Assembly (NCBI GenBank): GCA_965656445.1
Contig: CBFHKO010000004.1
Coordinates: forward strand, 1 to 64,000
Origin: JAHEJA01 sp965656445
Lineage (GTDB): Bacteria > Pseudomonadota > Alphaproteobacteria > Rhodobacterales > Rhodobacteraceae
Reading direction: 5' to 3'
Length of the DNA stretch: 64,000 bases
Below the pieces are notes generated by a model that had not been told where the DNA came from, did not search any database, and was given only the letters and a program-made list of their open reading frames with translations. Both the position numbers and the translations under genes were made by a program. This document shows, piece after piece, positions 8,574 through 18,124 of this stretch (position 1 is its first letter; the number at the start of each line of letters is the position of its first letter).

Positions 8574-9575
8574 TTAGCTACGGCGCGTTCGCTCGACCTT
8601 GCGAGGACGGCTGGCGTGGAAAACTTTGAAACGGCCGTTTTTGGCCACTTCTTCAACGCGCGCAAACCGTGCGTTCAATTCTTCTTCATAGGGAAGCTGA
8701 CGATTTGCGACCATGATAAGCTGACCATGTGACGCCAAATTCCGAGCCGCTGATCGAATAAAGGCCAAACCCAAAGACGGATCAGCCGCACGCACAACAT
8801 GAAACGGTGGGTTCATGACAATGGCATCTAGGGGTTCTTTGCACTTCCAATCAATGGCGTCCGCCCAATGAAACGACACGCGATCGTCTGCACAATTTTC
8901 TTGAGCACATTCAAGTGCGGTCTTCTGCGATTCAACAAGGTGAAGCGATTTCACATCAAACCGTTCTAAAATTTGCGAAGACAGATAGCCCCATCCCGCC
9001 CCAAGGTCAGCCACACGCGCGCCCAGTTTGACGGGCATATGCTCCAAAAGAAAGGCAGAGCCCACATCAATGCCATCCGCAGAAAAGACCCCGATTTTGG
9101 TCTTTAGTCCCGTTTCGGTGACGATATAGTCGTCTTGAATCCAATCCAAAAAATCGCCCGCGGTGACCAAGGCAATTTTTCCATGCGCTTTGGACAGCGT
9201 AAAATCCAGAGCGGTCTCAGCTTTGACCGCTTTCAGCAGAGGTTCAATACCATCGGTCTTATTGCCATCAAGGATGATGCGACCCTTTGGACCAACCGCC
9301 CGAGACGCGAGGCCCACGAAATGACGCGCCAGTGGTTTGGATCGGGGGCAACACACGATCGCGGTGTCGAATTCGCCTGCAATCTCCGCACTCGCGGTTA
9401 ACCCGCGCTCAAGCGCGTCCCGCACTACGAGAAAACTATCAGAATAAATTTCCGCGTTCATCGATGTCAGTTGCGGATACTCATTGAGGTCAACAGGGCC
9501 AACAACCAATACGCGGTCCCGAGACATATCTAAGTCCACATGCGCAACGGCATAGTCAAAACGGTCTGCAAACAT
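8574..9575 (-). CDS. Class I SAM-dependent methyltransferase, RsmC-like
   Basis: Resembles 16S rRNA (guanine-N2)-methyltransferases RsmC/RsmD-type. A degenerate N-terminal methyltransferase-like half is followed by a catalytic half with the SAM-binding VADLGAGWGYLS and the N2-guanine motif IVMNPPFHV. The two-half architecture and 333-residue length match RsmC. The C-terminal tail is rich in Arg/Lys, as expected for an RNA binder. The target base (G1207 in E. coli) is inferred from family only. Confidence 0.82.
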   Translation of the reverse strand: MFADRFDYAVAHVDLDMSRDRVLVVGPVDLNEYPQLTSMNAEIYSDSFLVVRDALERGLTASAEIAGEFDTAIVCCPRSKPLARHFVGLASRAVGPKGRIILDGNKTDGIEPLLKAVKAETALDFTLSKAHGKIALVTAGDFLDWIQDDYIVTETGLKTKIGVFSADGIDVGSAFLLEHMPVKLGARVADLGAGWGYLSSQILERFDVKSLHLVESQKTALECAQENCADDRVSFHWADAIDWKCKEPLDAIVMNPPFHVVRAADPSLGLAFIRSAARNLASHGQLIMVANRQLPYEEELNARFARVEEVAKNGRFKVFHASRPRKVERTRRS

Positions 9576-9617
9576 GAGGCTAGCGAATCCCTTGAACGAA
9601 CCTGTCTGAGCGACAGC

Positions 9618-9956
9618 TTATTCTTTTTCCATTGTACATTGCAAAGGGTGCTCATGACGACGCGCTGCATCCATCACTTGGGTTACCTTTGTTTCGGCGA
9701 TCTCATGACTGAAAACCCCGACAACTGCCAGCCCTTTTTTGTGAACGGTGATCATGATGTCGTAAGCCTGCGAATGATTCATCCCAAAGAAACGTTCGAG
9801 CACCATCACCACAAATTCCATTGGCGTGTAGTCATCGTTCAGCAACATCACCTTATAAAGAGGTGGCCGTTTAGTTCGCTCTCGCGTTTTCAGGGAAACG
9901 CCTACGTCGCCGTCGTCATCCTGAGAGCCGGACATCATATGAAGGTCTTGCAACAT
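9618..9956 (-). CDS. clpS: ATP-dependent Clp protease adaptor protein ClpS
   Basis: Adaptor that delivers N-degron substrates to ClpAP. The conserved core VMLLNDDYTPMEFVV holds the Asn-Asp-Asp substrate-pocket residues, and HKKGLAVVG with the following EIAETKV completes the fold. The flexible N-terminal ~25 residues precede the core. The reported start gives 112 residues; ATGs at residues 7 and 8 (9938, 9935) are equally likely because no strong ribosome site precedes the first. No clpA is adjacent. Confidence 0.94.
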   Translation of the reverse strand: MLQDLHMMSGSQDDDGDVGVSLKTRERTKRPPLYKVMLLNDDYTPMEFVVMVLERFFGMNHSQAYDIMITVHKKGLAVVGVFSHEIAETKVTQVMDAARRHEHPLQCTMEKE

Positions 9957-10266
9957 TAAGTATCGATTCCGAACCGTTCAAACTGCTTGCACTCTATATA
10001 AGGTAACGCAGCCATTTGAAAAGGGGCGTCACCTGTTCCAATCGCGCCACACCGCACGTCGCACGTTTTAACAATCATTAAGGAAAACCAACAGAGGAAA
10101 TCAACTTATGGGGTGTGATGCCGCATATACCCCAATATGTTGGAAATCCTACCCAAAAGAGTCAAAAATTCATTAGAAAAGAACACTTTATTCATGATTC
10201 GACTTATGCTACTTTGATAAAAAATAAAATAAGTCAGCTATAAAAATAGCGGCATTGAGGCAGACA
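9957..10266. other. 310-nt gene-free leader region between clpS and dacA, with hairpin and mini-ORF
   Basis: Divergent control region. It holds a 22-codon reading frame at 10108-10176 (+) with AGAGGAAA 9 nt upstream of its ATG. A hairpin starts on that ATG: arms TGGGGTGTG (10109-10117) and TATACCCCA (10126-10134) pair over 9 bp with two G-U wobbles in plus-strand RNA and an 8-nt loop. From about 10160 to 10250 the sequence is A/T-rich and includes TTTGATAAAAAATAAAAT, a plausible promoter area for dacA. I cannot say whether the mini-ORF is translated. Confidence 0.35.
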
Positions 10267-11688
10267 ATGAAATGTATCGTGAAAGCACAGCGTTTATCGC
10301 TGGGCAAATTGGGCGTATTAATAGCATCAGCTTTATGGATGTTTGTCATCCTGCCATTATCGGCCATGGCAGCACCCTATGCGGGGTTCGTCATTGACGC
10401 GCGAAGTGGCAAGGTTTTGCATTCTGAAAATGCAGACACTCGTTTGCACCCTGCCTCTTTGACCAAAATGATGACCCTTTACGTGGTCTTTGATGCCGTA
10501 GAAAAAGGTGAAATCTCCCTCGATACCAAGGTCCGCATTTCGCGCAAAGCGGCTTCCGAGCCACCATCAAAACTTGGTCTACGGTCAGGCCAGCGCATTA
10601 AATTGCGGTATTTGATCCGTGCAGCGGCGGTGAAATCCGCCAATGATGCGGCGACAGCATTGGGCGAAGCGATTGAGGGATCCGAGTCGGCATTCGCGCG
10701 CCGCATGAACAGAACGGCAAAAGAATTGGGGATGAAGCGGACTACGTTTAAAAACGCTCATGGCCTAACCGAACAGGGCCACCTATCAACAGCCCGCGAT
10801 ATGACAACACTTGGCCGCCATCTGTTTTTCGACTTTCCAGACTATTACAATTTGTTTTCACGTCTCGAAACGCATGCAGGTATCAAACAAGTTCCAAATA
10901 CCAACAGACGCTTTTTATCAAACTACAAAGGCGCTGATGGGATCAAAACAGGATATACGCGCGCCGCTGGATTCAACTTGGTTGCCTCGGCCGAACGTAA
11001 TGGCGAACGCATCATTGCCACTGTTTTTGGAGGCCGCTCAACAGCCACTAGAAATGCACAGGTTGCTAAACTGCTTGATCTCGGCTTCCGCAAAGCGCCG
11101 CGCCGCGTTGCAGTTATTCCACCCAAACGCAAAACCATTGCTCCCTCAGGAGCATCCGGAAAAACTGTGCGGCTAAACGGTGCCGTGAGCGCAAGCCTCC
11201 GCCCAAAAGCGCGTCCCTCCAAAAACGATCCAGCCCCTGCCCTCTTGGCATCTTTGGATCTAAAAGACGAAATTGCATCGGCATTGGCTGAGGCTCAAAC
11301 GGTGTCAGCATCGGCTACGGATATATCGGCGGCAACCAACACCTTGGTTGTGCCAGTCCCCCGACCGCGCCCAACCTTTACTGCCGTTAAACAAAAGCCA
11401 GCGAAACCAGACGAACCAAGAGTCGTCACACGCCTATCTCAGACAGGTCAACGAGACTGGGGCATAAATATCGGCCGCTTCCCAAGCAGATATGCCGCTG
11501 AAAAAATGCTATTAAAAACAGCTTTGGCAGAGATGGCAACTTTGGAACAGGCACAGCGAAAAATTGATCAAAGCACACGCGGTTTTGATGCGCGCTTTAT
11601 CGGCCTCACCCAAGAAACCGCTGACCTCGCCTGTCGCAAGCTTCAAGCAAGAAGCCTGTCTTGCATCATGGTTGGGCCAAGCAGTTAG
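10267..11688 (+). CDS. dacA: D-alanyl-D-alanine carboxypeptidase (DacA, PBP5/6 type) with SPOR-like C-terminus
   Basis: Periplasmic penicillin-binding protein that trims the terminal D-Ala of peptidoglycan stem peptides. From the ATG at 10267, which has GAGG 6 nt upstream and is preferred to the TTG at 10255, it is 473 residues. It has a signal peptide ending near MAAPYAG (about 37), then the catalytic SLTK (64-67), SAN (124-126) and KTG (227-229) motifs. A Pro/Ala-rich linker follows, and the last ~80 residues (WGINIGRFPSRYAAEKML onward) resemble a SPOR septal peptidoglycan-binding domain. It converges on yejF with overlapping stop codons. Confidence 0.93.
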   Translation: MKCIVKAQRLSLGKLGVLIASALWMFVILPLSAMAAPYAGFVIDARSGKVLHSENADTRLHPASLTKMMTLYVVFDAVEKGEISLDTKVRISRKAASEPPSKLGLRSGQRIKLRYLIRAAAVKSANDAATALGEAIEGSESAFARRMNRTAKELGMKRTTFKNAHGLTEQGHLSTARDMTTLGRHLFFDFPDYYNLFSRLETHAGIKQVPNTNRRFLSNYKGADGIKTGYTRAAGFNLVASAERNGERIIATVFGGRSTATRNAQVAKLLDLGFRKAPRRVAVIPPKRKTIAPSGASGKTVRLNGAVSASLRPKARPSKNDPAPALLASLDLKDEIASALAEAQTVSASATDISAATNTLVVPVPRPRPTFTAVKQKPAKPDEPRVVTRLSQTGQRDWGINIGRFPSRYAAEKMLLKTALAEMATLEQAQRKIDQSTRGFDARFIGLTQETADLACRKLQARSLSCIMVGPSS

Positions 11689-13271
11689 TGATCCAAAGCA
11701 GCTTTTAACAAGTCCTTCGTGTATTGTTCTTGAGGGGCTTCGAAAATCTGTTGAGCGGTGCCGCGCTCAACGATATCGCCCTGTTTCATCACCAATACCT
11801 GATGAGACATGGCACGGACCACTTTTAAATCGTGGCTGATGAACAAATAGGCCAATCGGTATTTCTTTTGCAAATCACGCAGCAAATCCACGATTTGCAT
11901 TTGAACCGTCATATCTAACGCGGATGTCGGCTCGTCCAGCACGACAAGTTTGGGGCGCAAAATCATGGCCCGTGCAATTGCAATGCGCTGACGTTGCCCA
12001 CCGGAAAATTCATGCGGGTAGCGATGCATGCTTTCGGGATCAAGTCCAACTTCGACCATGACCTCACGCACCAAATCTTGGGCGTTCTGTCCAGAGGGAG
12101 CCCCATGCACCCCAAGCCCTTCGGCAATGATTTGTTCACAGGTCATGCGTGGCGACAATGACCCGTAGGGATCTTGGAAAACGATTTGCATGTCTGCCCG
12201 TGTCGCGCGCAATTGTTTGGTATTAAGCGCCCTTAAATCTCGCCCCAAGAACGAGATCGTACCTTCACATGCTAACAATCGTGTCAGGGCATAGGCCAGT
12301 GTGGACTTGCCCGAGCCGCTTTCTCCGACAACGCCAATTGTCTCGCCTTCGCGGATCGTTAATGAGGCTTGGTTAACCGCTTTGACATGCCCAACAGTTC
12401 TCTTTAACAGCCCGCGCTGGATAGGAAACCAGACTTTTAAATCCCGCGTTTCAACGACAGTGGGGGACGTCGTTTGAATTGGTTCAGGACCGCCAACGGA
12501 ATGAGCAGACAGCAAGGTCTTTGTATACGCATGCTTTGGCGCATCAAAGACATCTTGGGTCTTGCCTGTTTCGACAATATGCCCATCTTTCATCACGCAC
12601 ACACGATCCGCGATCCGCTTTACGATACCGAGATCATGCGTGATAAATAGCATCGACATGCCTTCTGAGGCCTTTAGATCGTCTAACAGTTCAAGTATCT
12701 GCGCCTGAATGGTGACATCAAGCGCCGTCGTCGGTTCATCCGCGATCAACAGCTTGGGACCATTCGCCAAGGCCATCGCAATCATGACACGCTGACGTTG
12801 CCCACCGGATAGCTGATGCGGATAAGCCCCCAATCGCGTTTCAGGATCGCGGATGCCAACCCGGTTGAGCAGATACAAAATGCGTTCCCGAACGGCATTA
12901 CCCGCTAACCCTTGATGCAGTTCAATCGATTCACTCAACTGTTTTTCAATCGTGTGAAGCGGGTTTAGGGATGTCATCGGCTCTTGGAAAATAAAGCTAA
13001 TATCATTGCCGCGCACTTGATGGAGCAATGCATTGCTTGCCCCGACCATTTCTTGGCCGTCATATTTTATCGACCCTGTCACTCCCGCATTGTTGCCCAG
13101 CAAATTTACGGTACTCAAAGCGGTGACAGATTTTCCAGAACCGCTTTCCCCGACCAAGGCAACAACCTCGCCCGCCGCGACATCAAAAGACACGCCATGC
13201 ACGACCTCATTTGAAGCCCCATCTTGGGTAAAGGAAATTCGCAAATCTTTGATCGATAGCAACGGGCTCAT
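11685..13271 (-). CDS. yejF: Peptide ABC transporter dual ATPase YejF
   Basis: Two nucleotide-binding domains in one 528-residue chain, the hallmark of YejF-like peptide importer ATPases. Each half has a Walker A (GESGSGKS), an LSGGQRQR or FSGGQRQR signature and a Walker B ending LLIADEPT or LVVLDEPT. It energises uptake of short peptides through YejB/YejE with YejA as binding protein. It overlaps yejE by 4 nt. In alphaproteobacteria such as Agrobacterium this transporter type recycles peptidoglycan peptides, which would fit its place opposite a D,D-carboxypeptidase (inference). Confidence 0.93.
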   Translation of the reverse strand: MSPLLSIKDLRISFTQDGASNEVVHGVSFDVAAGEVVALVGESGSGKSVTALSTVNLLGNNAGVTGSIKYDGQEMVGASNALLHQVRGNDISFIFQEPMTSLNPLHTIEKQLSESIELHQGLAGNAVRERILYLLNRVGIRDPETRLGAYPHQLSGGQRQRVMIAMALANGPKLLIADEPTTALDVTIQAQILELLDDLKASEGMSMLFITHDLGIVKRIADRVCVMKDGHIVETGKTQDVFDAPKHAYTKTLLSAHSVGGPEPIQTTSPTVVETRDLKVWFPIQRGLLKRTVGHVKAVNQASLTIREGETIGVVGESGSGKSTLAYALTRLLACEGTISFLGRDLRALNTKQLRATRADMQIVFQDPYGSLSPRMTCEQIIAEGLGVHGAPSGQNAQDLVREVMVEVGLDPESMHRYPHEFSGGQRQRIAIARAMILRPKLVVLDEPTSALDMTVQMQIVDLLRDLQKKYRLAYLFISHDLKVVRAMSHQVLVMKQGDIVERGTAQQIFEAPQEQYTKDLLKAALDH

Positions 13272-14374
13272 TGAAACGTCTTTCTGGGATCGAAGGCATC
13301 GCGGACACCTTCAAAAATGAACACCAAAAGCGCGAGCATAATTGCAAAGGTGAAAAAGGCTGTGAACCCAAGCCATGGCGCTTGAAGGTTTTGTTTCGCC
13401 TGTAACGTCAGCTCGCCCAAGGATGGCGCGGATGAGGGCAAGCCAAATCCGAGGAAATCCAAACTTGCCAAGGCGCCAATCGTTCCTGTCACGATAAAGG
13501 GCAACATGGTTAATGTGGCGACCATCGCATTGGGCAACATATGGCGGAACATAATGACACGATTGCTCACCCCTAATGCACGCGCAGCGCGGACATATTC
13601 CAAATTCCGCGCCCGTAGGAATTCAGCGCGCACAACTCCGACAAGCCCAACCCAACCGAACAAAATCGACAAAAAGACCAAGAGCCAAAAGCTTCGCCCC
13701 AAGATAGCGAACATAATTATGATCACATAAAGCGACGGAACAGCGCCCCAAATTTCGATGAACCGTTGGAACAAGAGGTCCGTGCGCCCTCCGAAAAACC
13801 CTTGGATGGCCCCTGCCGCGATCCCAATAAAACTGGAACAGGCTGTCACAATAAAGGCAAAGAAGATAGACAATCGAAACCCATAAATAACGCGTGCCAT
13901 AACATCGCGTTTGGTATCATCTGTCCCTAACCAATTTTGTGAATTAGGTGGCAAAGGAGCGGCCCCTGGGCGATCAACAGGCGTGTCATAGGAATAGCGA
14001 ATGATCGGCCACATTGCCCAGCCTTGTTCAAAGTCAGGTGCGTTAAATGTGTTATCTTGGACCGATTGAATAATCCCTTCTGGATCATCAAAACAATCCT
14101 CTATCCCACCTGTCACAATTAGGCATTCGACCTCAACATCATGATAGACAGCCTCGGTTTCAAAATCCCCACCAAAGGCCGTTTCAGGATAGAATTGAAC
14201 CACTGGCACGAAGAATTCGCCACGGTATTTGACAAGGATGGGTTTGTCGTTCGCCACAAGTTCTGCAAATAGCGTAATACCGAACAAGATAGAAAAGATG
14301 ATGAGAGACCAATAGGCCCGCCCATTCGCGCGAAAATTTCGCCACCGACGTTGATTTAAAGGAGACAGCGTCAT
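13268..14374 (-). CDS. yejE: Peptide ABC transporter permease YejE
   Basis: Inner-membrane permease of the Yej importer, 368 residues. The N-terminal helix is followed by a large periplasmic insertion (about residues 40-140) containing the YSYDTPVDRPG and NWLGTDDTKRDV stretches typical of YejE. Then come about five helices with the EAA-type loop ARALGVSNRVIMFRHMLPNA near the C-terminus, which contacts the ATPase. Start and stop codons overlap those of its neighbours by 1 and 4 nt. Confidence 0.93.
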   Translation of the reverse strand: MTLSPLNQRRWRNFRANGRAYWSLIIFSILFGITLFAELVANDKPILVKYRGEFFVPVVQFYPETAFGGDFETEAVYHDVEVECLIVTGGIEDCFDDPEGIIQSVQDNTFNAPDFEQGWAMWPIIRYSYDTPVDRPGAAPLPPNSQNWLGTDDTKRDVMARVIYGFRLSIFFAFIVTACSSFIGIAAGAIQGFFGGRTDLLFQRFIEIWGAVPSLYVIIIMFAILGRSFWLLVFLSILFGWVGLVGVVRAEFLRARNLEYVRAARALGVSNRVIMFRHMLPNAMVATLTMLPFIVTGTIGALASLDFLGFGLPSSAPSLGELTLQAKQNLQAPWLGFTAFFTFAIMLALLVFIFEGVRDAFDPRKTFQ

Positions 14375-15453
14375 CAGCCTTCCCTACTCTCAAAATCAAT
14401 GCGGGGATCCACGAAGACATACATAAGATCCGACAAAATACCGACAACTAACCCCATCAACCCAAAGATAAACAGCGTGCCAAAGATCACAGGATAATCC
14501 CGTGCAACGGCTGCTTCGAACCCAAGACGACCAAGCCCATCAAGTGAAAATATCGTCTCAATGATGAGGGAGCCACCAAAAAAGACCCCGATAAACACCG
14601 CAGGAAACCCTGCTATCACGATCAGCATCGCATTACGGAACACATGCCCATATAAAACACGCTTTTCGCTCAACCCTTTTGCACGCGCAGTCATGACGTA
14701 TTGCTTTTGGATTTCGTCCAAAAAACTATTCTTCGTTAAAAGGGTCAATGTCGCAAAAGCCGAAATCGTCGAGGCCGTCACTGGCAAGGCGATGTGCCAG
14801 AAATAATCCAATATCTTGCCACCCCATGAGAGCTGATCAAAATTCTCGGACGTTAATCCTCTGAGTGGGAAAATCTGCCAATAAGAGCCACCTGCAAAAA
14901 GAACCAGCAACATGATCGCAAACAAAAATCCTGGGATCGCATAGGCCAGAATGATGATCCCTGAGCTCCATGTATCAAAGCGGCTGCCGTCTTTGACTGC
15001 TTTGGTGATACCGAGCGGAATAGACACAAGATAGGCAATCAAGGTGGACCAAAGCCCAAGCGAAATAGACACAGGCATTTTTTCCAACACAAGGTCAATC
15101 ACGCTAATGGATCGGAAATAGCTTTCACCGAAATCAAGGCGCATATAGTTCCACATCATCGTCAGGAAGCGTTCGAGCGGCGGCTTGTCAAAGCCAAACT
15201 CACGTTCCAATTCTTCGATAAATTCCTGCGGAAGCCCGCGCGAGCCGACATAATCGCTCTCGCTTGATGCCTCCATTAATTCAGAGCCACCGCCATTGAT
15301 CCCCTCGAACACATCTCCGTGCCCTTCCATTTGGGCAATGATTTGCTCAACGGGACCGCCAGGGACGAATTGGATCAGGGCAAAATTGATGATCATGATC
15401 CCGAGAAGAGTCGGGATCATCAACAATAATCTCCGCGCGATATATGCGCCCAT
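14374..15453 (-). CDS. yejB: Peptide ABC transporter permease YejB
   Basis: Second permease of the importer, 359 residues. It opens with YIARRLLLMIPTLLGIMIINFALIQFVPGGP, a first helix typical of DppB/YejB proteins, here followed by a ~60-residue periplasmic stretch with many acidic residues. The coupling loop RAKGLSEKRVLYGHVFRNAM is present in the second half. It lies 3 nt after yejA and shares one base with yejE. Confidence 0.94.
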   Translation of the reverse strand: MGAYIARRLLLMIPTLLGIMIINFALIQFVPGGPVEQIIAQMEGHGDVFEGINGGGSELMEASSESDYVGSRGLPQEFIEELEREFGFDKPPLERFLTMMWNYMRLDFGESYFRSISVIDLVLEKMPVSISLGLWSTLIAYLVSIPLGITKAVKDGSRFDTWSSGIIILAYAIPGFLFAIMLLVLFAGGSYWQIFPLRGLTSENFDQLSWGGKILDYFWHIALPVTASTISAFATLTLLTKNSFLDEIQKQYVMTARAKGLSEKRVLYGHVFRNAMLIVIAGFPAVFIGVFFGGSLIIETIFSLDGLGRLGFEAAVARDYPVIFGTLFIFGLMGLVVGILSDLMYVFVDPRIDFESREG

Positions 15454-15456
15454 GAT

Positions 15457-17346
15457 TTACCTCAAAGCGCCCGAGGCTTTTAACGCCTCTGCTTTTTCTG
15501 CATTGTACCACCAGAAATCGAGCTGACCCAAGTCATAGGGCGGCAAGGTTTCAGGATGCTCATACATGTCCCAATAGGCAACGCGATGGGTATCGTTAAA
15601 CCATTGAGGAACCCAGAATTTATAGGCGCGCAAAGCACGGTCCAACGCCTGAACTGCGACGTTCATCTCCTCTAAGGTTTCCGCGTTCGTCACATACTCG
15701 ATCAAAGCATCAACACCTGTGGATTTTAGCCCCATTGCATTGCGATCGGACACATCCGCCGTTTCAGACCCAAAATATTGCTTGAGTGACGTGCTCGGTT
15801 CCAATGACATCGGCATTCTATGGACAATCATATCATAATCGAACGCACGACGCCGTTCCGTAAATTGAGCAGGATCTATCCGCGTATAAACGGCATCAAC
15901 GCCCAGTTTTTTCAGATTGTCGATATAGGGAAGGTGAACGCGATCAAGCGTTGGACTGCCTTCCATGATTTCAACGCGTAATGTGTCGCCCGATGCATTC
16001 CGACGTAACCCATCATCTCCAACGGTCCACCCTGCCTCGTCCAAGAGATTTGACGCCGCGCGCAGGTTTTTGCGATCTGTTGGGCGTGGTCCTGATACTG
16101 GCGACATAACTGCCTCATTCTCCAAAATGCCCTCAGGCAACTGATCCGCAAGAGGTGTCAAAAGAGCCAGCTCTGCGTCCGTCGGAGTGCCTACTGCGGC
16201 AAGGTCAGAATTTTCCCAGAACGAATTGATCCGCGCATAGGCCCCATAAAACAATGAGTCATTGGACCATTCGAAATTAAACATCAATCCAAGCGCTTCT
16301 CGAACGCGCATATCCTGAAATTTATCGCGGCGCAGGTTGAAAATATAACTCTGCCCAGGTGCAAGGTTCCCATCAGGAAGCGTTTTCTTGGTCACAAAAC
16401 CATCATTGATCGCAGGGAAATCATACTGCGTCGCCCAGACTTTGGACGTGTTTTCGGTTCTAAATGTGTATTCGCCCGATTTGAATCCCTCAAAGGCCGC
16501 GTTGCTATCGGAAAAATATTCAACTCGGATACGATCAAAATTTGAACGGCCCTTGTTTAACCAAAGGTCTTTACCCCAATAATCATCCCGTCGTTTATAA
16601 ACCACGTTGCGATTGATATCGTAGCTTTCAAGGATGTAAGGCGCGGATCCGATTGGCATTTCCAGACGGCTTTCATCCAAAACATGTCCAGTGTCCTCAA
16701 ACCATTTCTTTTGCATGACGGGCAAGCCGCCCACAATCGGGATTGTAGAACGTGGCGAGGCGTCAGGCGAAAACGTATATTTGATTTGCTTTGGCCCAAG
16801 AACCTCAGCCCCAGTGACAATTTGCGCGAGATAGGCACGATAGCTGGGCAATCCTTGGGTTAGGAACAAGTTATAGGTATAAAGCGCATCTTCCGCAGTG
16901 ACATCGGACCCATCAGAAAACCGTGCTTCGGGACGGATGTTAAAAATCACCCATGAATAATCGTCAGGATACTCCAAGCTTTCTGCTAACAGTCCGTAAG
17001 ATGTCCCAACCTCATCGCTTGTTGCCTCGAGCAAGGCTTCATAAGGAGCGGAAGCCAAAGCCCCTGAATTTCCCTTGCGCGTGTATGGATTCATCGAATC
17101 AAACGTACCCGGAGCCCAAATTGATATTTCACCGCCCTTGGGCGCGTTGGGATTTACATAATCCAGATGCGGCGCGTCGGGTCCATATTTTGGAGCGCCA
17201 AAGAAATTCAAAGCATGGGTTTTGGTTATATTACCCTGAGCAAAGCCAAGCCCCGCCCAAAGGATCAATATGGAAAATCCCATGATCAATATTGATAAAT
17301 ATCTATTCGGTAGAACGGTTATCGCGCGTGATTTTGTTTTGTTCAT
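15457..17346 (-). CDS. yejA: Periplasmic peptide-binding protein YejA
   Basis: Solute-binding protein of family 5 (SBP_bac_5), 629 residues. The N-terminus has a basic start, a hydrophobic core from about 17 to 33 and a likely cleavage after GFA. The mature part begins with the family pattern ALNFFGAPKYG, and later motifs such as YSFDG-like ITVFNIRPEARFSDG and the C-terminal WFNDTHRVAYWD fit YejA. First gene of a four-gene operon. The ~140 bp upstream contains the terminator of the next gene. The ligand is probably a short peptide; muropeptide-derived peptides are possible. Confidence 0.92.
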   Translation of the reverse strand: MNKTKSRAITVLPNRYLSILIMGFSILILWAGLGFAQGNITKTHALNFFGAPKYGPDAPHLDYVNPNAPKGGEISIWAPGTFDSMNPYTRKGNSGALASAPYEALLEATSDEVGTSYGLLAESLEYPDDYSWVIFNIRPEARFSDGSDVTAEDALYTYNLFLTQGLPSYRAYLAQIVTGAEVLGPKQIKYTFSPDASPRSTIPIVGGLPVMQKKWFEDTGHVLDESRLEMPIGSAPYILESYDINRNVVYKRRDDYWGKDLWLNKGRSNFDRIRVEYFSDSNAAFEGFKSGEYTFRTENTSKVWATQYDFPAINDGFVTKKTLPDGNLAPGQSYIFNLRRDKFQDMRVREALGLMFNFEWSNDSLFYGAYARINSFWENSDLAAVGTPTDAELALLTPLADQLPEGILENEAVMSPVSGPRPTDRKNLRAASNLLDEAGWTVGDDGLRRNASGDTLRVEIMEGSPTLDRVHLPYIDNLKKLGVDAVYTRIDPAQFTERRRAFDYDMIVHRMPMSLEPSTSLKQYFGSETADVSDRNAMGLKSTGVDALIEYVTNAETLEEMNVAVQALDRALRAYKFWVPQWFNDTHRVAYWDMYEHPETLPPYDLGQLDFWWYNAEKAEALKASGALR

Positions 17347-17439
17347 TTTCCACCCCTGTGAAGATGTTCATCTTTTAAAATAGGCTAAAGCCTAGAGATG
17401 ACCACATTCAAGTAGAAACCTCACAGAAATGTGCAAAAG

Positions 17440-17471
17440 AAAAAGGCCGCAGCGAATGCCACGGCCCTTTT
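17440..17471 (-). terminator. Rho-independent terminator of the cytochrome c gene
   Basis: On the minus strand the arms AAAAGGGCCG and CGGCCTTTTT form a 10-bp stem with one G-U wobble and a 12-nt loop, and the distal arm ends in five U. It lies ~20 nt after the cytochrome stop codon and before yejA. Confidence 0.8.
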
Positions 17472-17490
17472 GAATAACATTCAGGTCAGA

Positions 17491-18015
17491 TTAACCGCCG
17501 ATTGTCGCCAAATATGCGATGAGGTTAGCGCGATCTGTTTCTTTCTTCAAACCAGAAAAGCCCATTTTTGTACCTGGTGCGTATTTCTTGGGGTTTGTCA
17601 AAAATCCGTTCAAGTGATCTGCATCCCAGACATCCGCGACTGCAACCATTGCGCCAGAGTAGCCAAATCCATCAACGGCTCCGACAGCGCGATCGACAAC
17701 ACCATAGAGATGAGGACCAGTTCCGTTTGCGCCGTCTTCTAGTTTATGACAGGCTTTACATTTACCAAAAACCTTTTCACCCTTAGCAACATCGGCGCTT
17801 GCCAATAGTTCCGCAAAGGACGGGCCTTCTTCTTCGGCGTCATCAGCTTCAGCTTCGGCCACTTCGATGTAGTAACCCGCTTTGTGTTCTCCATCACCAT
17901 GACCGTCTGATCCTACGTGATAGAAAATTTCTGCAACCCAGTTGCCGAGAAGAAAAATCAACAGCGCGCCGCAAAAGCCGCCCAGAATTTTGGTGAAGGT
18001 CATCGTATCAAGCAT
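17491..18015 (-). CDS. cycM: Membrane-anchored cytochrome c (CycM / c552 type)
   Basis: Electron carrier between the bc1 complex and terminal oxidases. An uncleaved N-terminal helix (about residues 8-30) anchors it. An acidic linker rich in Glu/Ala (50-64) follows, then a class I cytochrome domain with the haem motif CKACH (86-90) and the axial Met151 in GTKMGFSG. The 174-residue length and layout match Paracoccus/Roseobacter CycM. The start MLDTMTFTK is kept because homologues begin the same way. It has its own terminator and is divergent from pheA. Confidence 0.93.
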   Translation of the reverse strand: MLDTMTFTKILGGFCGALLIFLLGNWVAEIFYHVGSDGHGDGEHKAGYYIEVAEAEADDAEEEGPSFAELLASADVAKGEKVFGKCKACHKLEDGANGTGPHLYGVVDRAVGAVDGFGYSGAMVAVADVWDADHLNGFLTNPKKYAPGTKMGFSGLKKETDRANLIAYLATIGG

Positions 18016-18124
18016 TGCCCGTGTTCCATTTACTGTGGTCTGGGCGCTTTCTATCCGTTTCCAAACCCATTATGCAAGATATATGAGGCGCGACGAAACG
18101 CCCAAAATGCAAAAAAGGTAAGAA

